A stretch of 64,000 bases of DNA, taken from positions 501,001-565,000 of the forward strand of contig JAUPFP010000001.1 of assembly GCA_036925085.1 (NCBI GenBank), written 5' to 3'. Shown piece by piece: positions 21,651 through 32,599 of the stretch (the first letter of the stretch is position 1; every line of letters begins with the position of its first letter). The position numbers were made by a program, and so were the translations under genes. The notes beneath the pieces were generated by a model. That model saw nothing but the letters and a program-made list of their open reading frames with translations. It was not told the origin of the DNA and made no database searches. This DNA is from Brachycybe producta (lineage: Eukaryota > Arthropoda > Diplopoda > Playtdesmida > Andrognathidae).

Positions 21651-21943
21651 TAAATAAGTTTTAATGTTTGAAAGTGAAACTGTTATTTTATATTATTTAA
21701 TATTTATTATCAGTTGACCTAAATGACTTTCAAAACAGGTTTCATGTTTTTTTAAAAAAAAAAACCTATTTAAAATTAGGTTTCTGAGACAAACTCTCAG
21801 CTAGTGAACTCTCAGTAACTTTTATTAATTATTAGAAACAAAGAAACAGGAAAATAAAATTAGATTTGATTTTCAACTTTCATTTTGAGCTAATTTCCGT
21901 GCTATACACTAAGCTTAGCTCGGATGTATTTATTTTCTTCAAA

Positions 21944-22858
21944 ATGCCTTTTTTAAGTAACAAACTATTAATGTCTATTGGAACCGTGCTGGCGGTGGTA
22001 ACTGCAGTATCAATTATTCTATCATTAAGTTTATGGGACAATTTTAACGCAGATTCGATCCGTGCCAAGAGAGTGTTGATAACTGGATCTTCATCCGGAA
22101 TAGGTGAGGCGTTGGCATATCAGTATTCGAAATGGGGAGCCTCAGTGGTGGTGACGGGCCGAAGAGAAGCACACTTAAGGAAAGTGGCCGACAAATGCAA
22201 AACACTCGGCGCCACTAAAGTCACTTATGTGGTGGCCGATATGATGCAACCTTCCGACCGTCAAAGACTTGTTGACGACACGGAGAAATTCCTCGGTGGA
22301 CTGGACCACCTCATTCTTAATCATGCCGACATGAAATTTATTCCGTGGCATTTGACGTCAAAAAATGTGACCGTCTTACGAGACTTGATGGAAGTGAATT
22401 TCGTCTCTCATGTGGATATTGCGTCAAAATCACTGAAAATGCTCATTTCGAGTGGAGGAAACATCGGTGTCGTCTCTTCCGTACTCGGAAAAGTTCCCGT
22501 TTGGATTGCAACCGAATACATCGCGACCAAATCTGCACTTCACGGGTTCTTCGGTTCGCTCGATCAGGAATTTCGGTTCAACAATACCTGCAATGTGTCC
22601 GTCTCGATGGTCATCATGGGCTACGTTTCAACGGAGGCTGCAAATGCCATCAAAGATACCGTTTTCTCACAAATTCCATTTTATCCGAGTGATCTAAACG
22701 AAGCCGTGATTACGATCATCAAAGGAATTACTCGAAGACAATACGAGATTTACAATCCGTTCATTCAATCTTGGCTCGCAGTCACTCTTTATTCATTTTC
22801 ACCCGCATTTGTCGACAAAATTTTAAGTTACTTTTTACTTTATTTATGCCATTTTTGA
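21944..22858 (+). CDS. 11-beta-hydroxysteroid dehydrogenase-like SDR, paralogue C
   Basis: Single exon, 304 residues from Met at 21944 (MPFLSNKLLM). A longer frame from 21866 is open, but its extra residues would precede the hydrophobic anchor and are disfavoured. Anchor at about residues 10-28, then TGSSSGIG (a Ser replaces the usual Ala), GRREAHL, Asn in LNHAD, VVSSVLGK with the catalytic Ser, and EYIATK with the Tyr-Lys pair. The C-terminus is hydrophobic (ILSYFLLYLCHF), so it may contact membrane at both ends. It is the most divergent of the three paralogues and lies on the opposite strand, about 10 kb from the other two, with RPF1 and nicotianamine synthase between. Catalytic residues are intact; substrate unknown. 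Confidence 0.9.
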   Translation: MPFLSNKLLMSIGTVLAVVTAVSIILSLSLWDNFNADSIRAKRVLITGSSSGIGEALAYQYSKWGASVVVTGRREAHLRKVADKCKTLGATKVTYVVADMMQPSDRQRLVDDTEKFLGGLDHLILNHADMKFIPWHLTSKNVTVLRDLMEVNFVSHVDIASKSLKMLISSGGNIGVVSSVLGKVPVWIATEYIATKSALHGFFGSLDQEFRFNNTCNVSVSMVIMGYVSTEAANAIKDTVFSQIPFYPSDLNEAVITIIKGITRRQYEIYNPFIQSWLAVTLYSFSPAFVDKILSYFLLYLCHF

Positions 22859-22869
22859 TTCTCGAGCCT

Positions 22870-24370
22870 AATTCGTATTTTGTAACTAATTAATGCACAC
22901 AGCAACCACAACGTATTCAGAGTATGGAATTCTCGATCTGCGTGCCGCCGTCGACGGTTGGCCACAATAATGGCTCTCGAGACACGGTTTAATTTGAATT
23001 TTATTAATATTTTCGTAATATACCAGTATAAAAGCGAATCTTAACAAGAAGTAATGGAATCGAGTACTCGACTTCAACCTCAACATTCTTAAAAAAATGT
23101 TTGCGAGATCTTGTCCCGAGCCAATGGGAATCCCATGGGATGTGGTGACCACTTTCCTAACCGAACTCGTCTTTGTTGGGTATTTGAACCTCGGATGATT
23201 CCGACAACGGAATTCACTGCCAGAGGCGGTTGTGCAACAATTTAATGCTACAATATCATATTTGCATTCGGAATTGTTGTAAGAAGTTTATTTTGACAAT
23301 GCATTTCCTATGCTGCTTTTGAACTAAATGGTACCTCTGGTACATGCCCGCCTCTGAGCTGCTGCTGCTTGCAGAGTAATTACTCTCCAATTGTCACAGT
23401 ATTCAAATTTTCTTTTTCCTTAAAGTTCAATATATTTTATTTTCAATAATAATAATAATAATAATAATTACTATAAATTACGGCTCCTGTTTTTTTTATA
23501 CAAAAGATAAACAAAAAATAATAAATCCGAATAAATGAAATTGAACCTACGTTTGTTTTCGTATTTACAAATTAGCTGCAACCGAGCACTGGACATCGTT
23601 TGCGTCCGATGATCGAATTCTAAGCCGTTCATCAACCGTCAGAAAAGAAAAATAAACGAACTTTCACCACTTCTAACAATAATCACAAAAAATCACAATA
23701 TGTTCAACAATTGACAAATGTTTGGAGAAAAAAATTTAACTGTAAAACTTATAATCTCATTTAAATTTTGCATTATTAAATTTCTTTGGCACATGCACAT
23801 TATACCACATGCCGTAAAGGGGGGGTTTCGAGTCGTCGTAACCAGGGCTGCAAGGAGAGAAAGAGCGAGCGAGCACAAATGGTAATACCAAGAGAGGGCA
23901 GGCCTCGGCCAGTTTTATTCTCGTCTGTTAGCCGCCTCCGTGCGAACCACTGCTAAGAAAAATGACTCATTTTGAATCGCAGCATGCATTGCGTTCGAAC
24001 CCTAGCTTTTAGTTGTCAAGTCGAGAAAAACCTTTTTTTCCCGTTTCGTAATAATAACCCTTAAATATAACAAGAATTAATTATCATTCATAATTTGTAG
24101 CCTCCTCCCTCAGGTTGACACTTTCAATCTTGTCGCTCTTGATACTATTTTGCTTCTTCGCTGCTTATCGTATTTACACCGCTCGATCCTCATGCATTCT
24201 TTCATTTTTCCTCTCTGGGTGATTTCCGTCCTTTTTGCGACGATAAAGTGCCGTTAACACGATGGTAGTGCGGTTTCATTTCGGATCCCGGACGATTGTG
24301 ATGCAAATGATCGTAGGCTTCGGAATCTTTAGAAAACGAGTACGAAAACATCAATATTACCGACAATACG
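22870..24370. other. Non-coding region between SDR C and the receptor gene
   Basis: Must hold the 3' ends of both converging genes. 23285-23395 is a copy of the second dispersed repeat. An (AAT)n run sits at about 23448-23470. TGCGTTCGAACCCTAGC near 23991 resembles a Pol III B box but no tRNA fold is evident. No gene seen. Confidence 0.5.
23285..23395. repeat. Second dispersed repeat family, copy
   Basis: TTTGACAATGCATTTCC, CTATGCTGCTTTTGAACTAA and ATGGTACCTCTG recur nearly unchanged at 30314-30365. The copy ends in GCTTGCAGAGTAATTACTCT, which also recurs elsewhere (20905, 40655). Confidence 0.65.
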
Positions 24371-24374
24371 TTCG

Positions 24375-27300
24375 TTATCGTTTCAAGTGTACGACACCTG
24401 TTGTTTCCTGCACGGATTCGGTTTCTCGATCCGGCACTTCGTAGTAGAAGTGTCCCTTGTTTGAAATCTTAAAATCTTCAATACTGTGGTAGAGATTAGG
24501 ATTGCAACTATCGGCTTCTTTAGATTTCGAATTAGCGGCAACCGGAACATCGTATTGTGAATCCGAATTACCACTCGCACCTACAAATCGTAAACGGAAG
24601 ACGGGAAACTGTTTACAACATGTTGATAATCTCACTCTGCGATCCTCGGAATTACCAATTTCACTTTGATTGTCAGCCTCGTCCAAACTGGAGTCGCAAC
24701 CTTTAACATTGTCTATGTTTTTATAAGATTCGATATCTTTATTGATATGCTTCACTCCATGAGTCGCATTTATGTTGTTCAGTGCCGACGGAACCGCTCC
24801 TGGTGCTGCAACCATCGCCGACTGATGCGTTGCATAGATGGGATTTCCAACCTGATTCCATTCTAAACATACGAATAAACCAACTTTGAACATTTCTGCA
24901 GTTTTACACAAACGGTTGTGATGCGCCAGTGGCGATTTTCGGCCTCGGCTTAGGAAAGTACGGATTTAACCGTAGAAAGATGTGACTCACCTGATGGATT
25001 GTTGCCATTAGCGAAGTATCTGAAATGCAACACATCGGGTTTTTTTTAGTAACCTTCAAAACGAAACATCGACGTAAAACAACATTGACTAACTGGACAT
25101 ATAAGAGGTCCTCCTTGAGACGTTGGTTCCGACGTAACAAGTAGACGACACATCCAAACGCCATAACAATGACTAATATGCCGATCACAATGCTGGCAAT
25201 CATTCCAGTCCTTGCATTGTCCGTCGGCTGACTAGTGGCCGAAGCATCTTCCATAACTCTCCGTTCAATTATTGCTATTCGACAGTAAAAAAAACGGCGA
25301 CCATTACTATTTGTTGACAATAATTGCAGCGACCAAATTTACAAATGTCGCAGTCTTTTCCGGTGAATCCAAATTTGCAAACACAGCCGTTCGAAGGATG
25401 GCACAAATAATTGTTGTTGTGACACATACATGCTTGCATACAGTGGTCGCCGTAGTAACCATCGGGACAAACTAAAATGCATAAATCACAACAAGAGTCA
25501 TTTTCAAAGAAGACGTTGTGTTTGCCATGATCGCCACTAACCCTCTTCACATTTGAGACCGGTCCAACCGGGACGACATCGACATTTTCCATCGTTCGCT
25601 CGACACAGTCCTCCGTTTTGGCACGAGCATTGCTGAGCGCAGTTCATGCCGAAGTATCCTTTCGGACAAGCTGCGAAAATTGTTGCGTCGTTAATATTTA
25701 AGGCAACTGCAAGGAAATCTAGTTCTTACGAGACGAGCAATCCGCTCCTCGCCATCCCGGAATACATAAACATTCTCCGGTACGATGATCGCACTCGGCA
25801 GAGTTCTTACAGGCGCATTTTTCTACACAACTCAGGCCCCACATACCCTTCGGACAGCCTAAAACAGTAAACACGTCAAATGAGAATCAAACTTGTCATC
25901 GGCAGCTTTCATTTCTTACTTTCTTCGCAAAGGGCCCCAGTGTAACCTGGAGAACACAGACAGTTTCCTGTAATATGATGGCAAGTTCCGTTGCTGTTTG
26001 CACATTCGGCACATTCTTCTTGACAGTGTTGTCCATACAATCCAGCTGGACATGCTATGGAGGAGAAAGAGATGTTTCAACTACTTGCTTCATGTCAAGT
26101 TGGAATGTCTGTCTACCTTCTCCACAATCTTTACCAGTCCAACCTCGTTCGCACGAACATTTGCCACTGTCCTGATCACAAGAGCTGTTATTCAGGCAGT
26201 TACATTTTGTCTCGCAATTTGGACCGTAATAACCTCTTTCACAAATACTATCACACTTGACACCTTCGGAAAAATAACATAGAAATTAACCTGTCGTGCC
26301 ACCCGAGATTATTTGTCTAAACGTAAAATATCTTCTCTCGGTGAGAAAAGTGTCCCGAGACTATCGTCGGAACTGAAATACCACGGATAACAGCACGACA
26401 TTACACACCTTTAAATCCAGTTTGGCAATTGCAAACTCCATTTTCAACATCACAATCCACCGTTTGGTCCCAGTTGCAATCACACTGTTGCGCACATCCA
26501 AGACCAAATGTTCGTGGCTAATTTTAAAAGTATGAATAACAAAATTATTCTTAACTATTTATATCCCACTTCCAGCGTTACGTTTGGCCCATACCTCGCA
26601 CTCTTGCTCGCAATAAGTACCGGTAAAACCCGGCCTACAGGAACATTCTCCCGTAACCGGATGACAAGCGGCACCATTGCGACATTTACACTGTGATTGG
26701 CAATCCTTTCCATAAAATCCAGCCGAACATGGCATACTACACGACCGACCCTTCCAACCTTGCAAATGAAGAGAACATTAAGACGATCGCAAATGGAGGC
26801 GAGACACGAGCAAAAACACACTCGACATACCAGGTGCGCAAGAGCAATATCCGTCCGTTTTTGAACAAGTGCCACTGTTCTCGCAATAACAATCATGTTT
26901 ACAATACGAACCGTATTTGCCTTTTGGACATTCTTGAGAGCAACTGTTAAATCACAGAAAAAAAATATGCAATTGAACAGTTTCTCTCTGAAGTGCGGAA
27001 CAAATAAAAAAACTTACTCGTCTCCGATATATCCCGGAGCACAAACACACGTCCCATTTACATGATTACAGTAAGCTCCATTTTGACAGTGACAAATCTC
27101 TCTGCAATCTTCGCCGTAAGTGTAAGTCGGACACGGTCGAACACAATTCACACCAACCCATCCCCGTTTACAATCGCAGTTACCGGTCCAAGGATGACAA
27201 CTAAACGACAATGGCAACAAGCGTTATGTTTAGCCAATTTTAGTTTCGAAACATCACGAGTTACGTACGTTCGAGTATTCTCTAGTTGGCATGAACACGC

Positions 27301-28977
27301 CATGCTACAATTTGGTCCATAACGCATCATAGGGCACGCTTGCATCAAATCCATCAAATTCATTAAATTTATCAAAACTTCCATCAAAATCGTAAGCGTG
27401 CATTATTATTTTTTACCTCGCACTTCACAACGATCGCCGAGAAAACCGTTCGGACACTGACATTTACCATCGTAAGGCAAACAAATGCCACCATTTTGGC
27501 AATTACAGACACTCAAACAGTTGACACCGTACGTTCCGATGGGACACACTTCCTGACACTAATGACAACATACAGCACTTTTACAGCAACTACGACACTT
27601 TTAATGCAGTAATCACAAAATTCTTCCACTTTACCCGAGTTCCCTGATATCCAGCACTACATATACACTCTCCGGATATGTGGTGACACGATGCACCGTT
27701 GTAACAGTTGCAAGACTCCGAACAACCGTTCCCGAAGAATCCTCGAGGACACGTATTTGCGCAAACGTCACCCTGTGTTTCATCGTGAATTTTTATTTCA
27801 ACTCAATTCAAATTTCGATTGATATCGTTTACATACCGTCCAGCCCGGAAGACACGAACATTGTCCCGTCGACGCATCGCAAGTGCCGTTATTCTGGCAC
27901 AAGCAACGGCTCGAACACGCTTCTCCATGCGTCCCATCGGGACATTTAACGCTACATCTTAAAAAATGAAAATAAAATGATACAAAAATCTGAAATCTGT
28001 TTACTCGCATCGGTTCTCGAATGACTTACAGGGCACCGGTGTAACCAGCCGGACACTTACAGGCGCCACTGATGTGGTTGCAATCTGCATTATTTTTGCA
28101 GTTACATTGCATCTTACATTGGTCTCCAAAAAACCCATTCGGACATGGTTGCATGCATTGATCACCCGTCCAGCCTTCGACAAAACAACGTTAAAACATG
28201 TTTAGTAGAATGCAAAATGAGCACACATTGAACTGGTGTCGAGACCTGGTGCACAAGTGCAGTTTCCGTATAAGGGATCGCACTTGGCTCCATTGCCGCA
28301 CGAGCATTCGTTTTGACAGCTAGCACCCCACTTTCCAGCCGGACAAGCTAAATTATATAAGATTTCGAGAGAGACAATAGTTTTAACAAAATTTGCTAAA
28401 GAAATGTCCACTCGACGGTGGACAGATCGAGAAACACAACCTCCGACAGAACTTACAAACATTGCATGCCGGTCCGGCATATCCTGGTACGCATTTGCAT
28501 TGTTCGGGTCCAACACATTCTCCGAAAACACATCCTCTGGAACACACAGCTGGAATTATAAAAGATACACGTGACCACAAAAACCCACTAAGTGCCAAAC
28601 GGCATACAAATGATACGTTATGCTACGCTACGACAAAATTCGCCAAAAACTGTGAAATGTCCAATTGTAACTTACGAATGCAGCGATCGTCTATTTCGGC
28701 AAATCCTTTACAACATTCTTCGACCGACACATTTTTGGCAATCACGTCGTTTCGATAGCCAATAGTGTAGGCCACCCTAAAAATATATAAACACAATCAT
28801 TGTTTTAGTTAAGAATTGGTAAACAACAATGACATTGTAACATTCGTAATGTCTCTTTTGAAATGTGCTAAATGTGCTTACCGATATCTCGAACATCGTG
28901 GTGGAATTGCCAGACACCACGTATACGTCCTTATTTGATACGGTTTATGATAACTAACAACTTTGGTGCTAATTCTC
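24375..28977 (-). CDS. MEGF10/11/PEAR1/Draper-like engulfment receptor, 21 exons, 5' incomplete
   Basis: Exons in transcript order: 28882-28977, 28676-28776, 28457-28549, 28246-28347, 28030-28174, 27837-27957, 27635-27772, 27417-27558, 27269-27338, 27018-27200, 26831-26943, 26595-26758, 26409-26517, 26117-26263, 25920-26054, 25730-25858, 25542-25670, 25343-25471, 25094-25274, 24991-25019, 24375-24862. They encode 981 residues, all in frame. The first two encode an EMI domain (WCLAIPPRCSRYRVAY to VEECCKGF). Sixteen EGF-like repeats follow, several matching MEGF10 positionally (CQLENTRTCHP; CHHITGNCLC). Next are a TM helix (IASIVIGILVIVMAFGCVVYLL) and an ~175-residue tail with NPIYATHQ (NPxY, PTB-type), QYDVP and YYEVP (SH2-type sites). 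The family clears apoptotic cells and axons. The signal-peptide exon was not found upstream. The tail is shorter than in vertebrates. Confidence 0.93.
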
Positions 28978-28984
28978 CTGTAAC

Positions 28985-29045
28985 AAAATTAATTATTTAC
29001 AAAACTTGTTATGTCCATTTATAACCACAACTTAGATCTAAAGTC
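28985..29045. other. Receptor gene 5' intron begins
   Basis: Upstream of the EMI exon acceptor (TTTTGTTACAG). The missing first exon should lie to the right; the 29-40 kb region was read for it without success. Confidence 0.4.
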
Positions 29046-29047
29046 AT

Positions 29048-29290
29048 TAAGGCGATTTTTAAAGTGTTAAAGATCATCTTCGAACTCGGATTATTCATTA
29101 GGAGTAACTTGAATGTATTTTAGAAACTAGAAGGGTAATACAATCGCTTAAATGAATTTTCATGTTGATATTTTTTTTTTAATTTTTGTCTATAAAAAGC
29201 TTATTCTAAAACATATCCACCCCTTCTAGTTTCTAAAGTACTTTCTAGTTTGCTCTTCAGAAAAGACAGAAATAATCAGCTGTTCCTTCT
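29048..29290. mobile_element. Palindromic MITE, near-complete copy
   Basis: Starts CATTAAGGCGATTTTTAAAG. The core has TTTTAGAAACTAGAAGGGTA and its mirror CCCTTCTAGTTTCTAAAGTA; it ends at GACAGAAATAATCAGCTG. Confidence 0.75.
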
Positions 29291-29299
29291 TAAGTGTGA

Positions 29300-30310
29300 C
29301 AAACCAAAAAACAAAAACATGTGTTTCTAATTTCCATGATGAATTGAGGGGACATTTTGCAATTTGACAGTTCCATTTTCTGAAGTCAAGATGATTTTGC
29401 AACCTTCTTTTGCATTAAGTCAATGAACCCAACAAAGTGCCTTTTTATTATAAACAAGGCCTCCATTTTTCCTTTTGGCAATTTATCACACTTGAAAAAA
29501 GAGTTTACATTTATCACATCTGAGAAGTAAATTATCAAAACTGAAATAATAACATTTTGATGTGGAATGTTGCCACCATTTCTCTCACTGTCAAGTGGCA
29601 GAAAATAGAAGAAGAAGAACAGTGTGGCCCAGTGGGGGAGGAATTGTGGCCCAGTAACCCAGTAGTAGAATACGAAGAAGAAGAAGTTCCAATTGTTCCT
29701 TTAAGTACATATTACAGACAATTGTTGACAAATAAACACAAACAGGATGCAATTTTTCTTATTGGATATTCCAATTGGCACATTCTTGCCCCCCCCCCAC
29801 CCACCCTTTTTGTCCACAATCAAAAACTGTGCAATATTAATGAGGCTCCTAATATAGGCCAATACCAGATTTTTAATAATATAATTAATACATGTGATGT
29901 TGTTGTCTATTGACTTTTTTTTTGGCATAATTTAAAGAATTCTTTGAAGTGTATTAAAAACAAAATTCTGCAGTCATTCTCTAAACAATCGATTTTGGAG
30001 GTTCATTAAAAATGATTACCAATTTGAAATGCACTGTCATGGACAACAATATTCCATTTTGGAACATTTCAAGTTCGTAGAAGTTGATTTTTCCTCTTCC
30101 ATTATTTAGACAACGATTTATTTGCAGATTTAATAAGAAATATGTTAACACACAATTCAATAAAGTTCATTTTGAGTGCACAACTTTAAAAAAAAAATAA
30201 TATCAGCAGTAATTTATGATTTTAAAACATCTTTTTATTAAAGATGTTTTATGAATAGTTGAACTTTTCACATTCAAATTGGGGAGATTGTTGTCACGGG
30301 TTAATTAATA
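29300..30310. other. Non-coding stretch
   Basis: An open frame at 29557-29913 (+) contains Glu runs and a C-run-derived PPPP segment, with no domain and AT-biased codons; not called a gene. Nothing else seen. Confidence 0.5.
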
Positions 30311-30400
30311 TTTGCATTGACAATGCGATTTCTATGCTGCTTTTGGACTAAATGGTTCCTCTGCCACAGACCCTTGGGGCTGAATTGCAGCTCTAATAGA
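30311..30400. repeat. Second dispersed repeat family, copy
   Basis: TTGACAATGCGATTTCTATG, CTGCTTTTGGACTAAATGG and TTCCTCTGCCACAGACCCTT parallel the copy at 23285. Confidence 0.65.
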
Positions 30401-30424
30401 CCTAATTATTCAAATTCAAATATA

Positions 30425-30690
30425 TGATTCTGCAGTTAGAAAGTGTATTAGAAACTAGAATGGTAACTCTTAATGACTTAATAGTATTTTCATGTTATCT
30501 TTCAAAATGAACTTTTCATAGACAACAAACATTAAAAAAATACTATCTGATTGAAGTATGAGGCATTTCAAATTGACATTTTAAACAGTTTATTTTGAAA
30601 AATATCAACATGAAAATAGACTTATGTGATTGAGCTACCCTTTCTAGTTTCTAAAACACAGTTCAAAGTTTTATAATTATTTTACCATCT
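30425..30690. mobile_element. Palindromic MITE copy
   Basis: TTAGAAACTAGAATGGTAAC, TTTCAAAATGAACTTTTCAT, then the mirrored TTATTTTGAAAAATATCAAC, GAGCTACCCTTTCTAGTTTC and TAAAACACAGTTCAAAG. Confidence 0.75.
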
Positions 30691-30699
30691 GAAAAACAA

Positions 30700-32290
30700 G
30701 AGAATTTAATCCGAATTCGAAAGGAATTTCCACTTTGCAAAGTTTGTCTTAAACCAATAATCATCAGTGATTGTTTGTTCTTTGTTTAAAGAAGTCAATT
30801 TCGAAAAAAAAAGAGCCTTCATGAAAATCTCCTAAATTATGAATCATAACTGCAATAATTGCAAAATCTACTATCTAATCATTTCAGTGAATAAACCAAA
30901 ATAAACACAATTTAATAAGAGCTAACTTAGACGTCGGATGAGTTTCTTGTGTTTTGATATAATTTTTTTTTAAAGTCAAGATTAAAAATGAGTCATAGCT
31001 CAAAATACAACAAACATAATCTTATAGACATTCTAAAAGGAAGAAAAAAAATGCTTCAAACTGAAAGATGTGTTAATCATCATTAATTTCATTAAATACT
31101 GTATTGCTCACGTTTCCTGTCTTGAACAGATGTTTTGCCCTTCTAAACACAGCGCAGTACTACACAAGATGGCAAATACTAGCACTAATATTAGATGACA
31201 ACATGATGACGATGATGATGACGTCATATTATATTATTAAAATAATAATAAAAAACCTGTAAAGAAAAAAACATTCAAAATAAACAATTAATAAAATGTT
31301 TTGTTATCTTTTTTTAAAGTTGTTTTAGGTTAGGTTATTGTACGGCAAAAACACTTTGAACTATTTCTATTACAAATATTACAAAAAGGAAATATATAAT
31401 CTTAAATATATACTAGTATTACAAACAGCATGTTATGATTGAGGATGTAACACATTAATTACTAATTAAAAACTTTTGTTTCTTTTTCAACCTTCTCCGC
31501 CCCAAATCAACAACAGTTCCACATTTTGTGGGTTAGGTTCAATTAGCAACAAGATAAAAACAAAAAAAAATTCGACATTCTAATACAATTGCTGTCAAAT
31601 TACAAGCTTTATTATTCATCAACAGGTAGAAAAATATCTTGTATTGTTCATCATTCAAATAGTAGAAATTTATATCCTTATAGTGGGGAATGAATGCTAA
31701 ACACAAAAAGATGAAACATTTCCAATATGGCCACCTTAAGACTATAATTAATTTAATTGTGTTTAAGTGTGAATCATTCTACTAAATAAGAAGACATTGA
31801 CAAGGTCTCTCGATCTGATTTAATCTTCAATATGTTTTCTCAATTGTTACATAAATATTTACATACAGTAGTCTAGACTTGTGACAACAATGGTATCAAT
31901 TGGTACAAAATATAACTTCAAATGTTACCAATATTGAGGGCAGTTCATATTTAAATTGAATTTTAATTCAAGACATATTACACCGGGAATCATTTTTAAA
32001 CAATGTGGCAATTACTGAATTTGAATTCAACTCATTACAACACCTGGAATCTATTAGGGAGGAATGATTTACGATTGTCACATTGTCAATTAGACAAAGT
32101 TATAGAATTCATTGTCAAATATGAAGACAATACCATTATTATAGTATCACATCTTTGAAATACATGTGTTACATGATGTGAAACTATTATTTTTCCGATT
32201 TCAATTCAGTTTCAAATAACCAGTGCCTATCTTTTCAGGCCAAGGTTGAAAAGTAGGCCTACACAAAGTGTTAGCATATTTGACCAAATC
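30700..32290. other. Non-coding AT-rich stretch
   Basis: Short GATGATG runs near 31206-31225. CACACAAGATGGC near 31156 looks promoter-like but no open frame follows. No gene seen. Confidence 0.5.
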
Positions 32291-32301
32291 GACTTAATTA
32301 T

Positions 32302-32585
32302 AATTTAAGCTGGTCTTAAAAGTGTAAACGGGGCCTCTCCATCTCTGGTTACATTCTGTCTTTCATTCAGGTGCAAAATTAAGAGAAAATAGAAAAGTAT
32401 TTTAGAAACTAGAAGGGTAGCTCAAATCATGCAACTTAAATGTCTTATTTATAAAAAGCTAATTTTGAAAGAATTCAACATGGAAATTAACATTAAATTC
32501 AGTTACTCATCTAGTTTCTAAGATACATTTTTTTCTCATTTTATATTTCTCTTTAAAAATTATAGATCAAGTCTGAAACTTGTGA
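32302..32585. mobile_element. Palindromic MITE, best-preserved left terminus
   Basis: TTTAAGCTGGTCTTAAAAGTG, TAAACGGGGCCTCTCCATC, TTCTGTCTTTCATTCAGGTG, GCAAAATTAAGAGAAAATAG and TTTTAGAAACTAGAAGGGTA, then the mirror ACTCATCTAGTTTCTAAGAT. Shows the full order of left-arm blocks. Confidence 0.8.
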
Positions 32586-32599
32586 TATATGGTAGAATT

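Noticed and set aside
21866-21943. Upstream in-frame Met for SDR paralogue C
   Set aside because: Same reasoning; the Met at 21944 gives a length and anchor like the paralogues.
23985-24005. tRNA-like B box (GCGTTCGAACCC)
   Set aside because: No A box at proper spacing and no stem pairing for a cloverleaf.
24595-24640. An extra intron within the last receptor exon
   Set aside because: The donor (AGA/GTGAGA) and acceptor (TTTGTAG) that can be seen do not share a phase, and the frame is open without splicing.
29557-29913. 118-codon frame as a gene
   Set aside because: Glu and Pro runs derive from low-complexity DNA; no domain or splice context.
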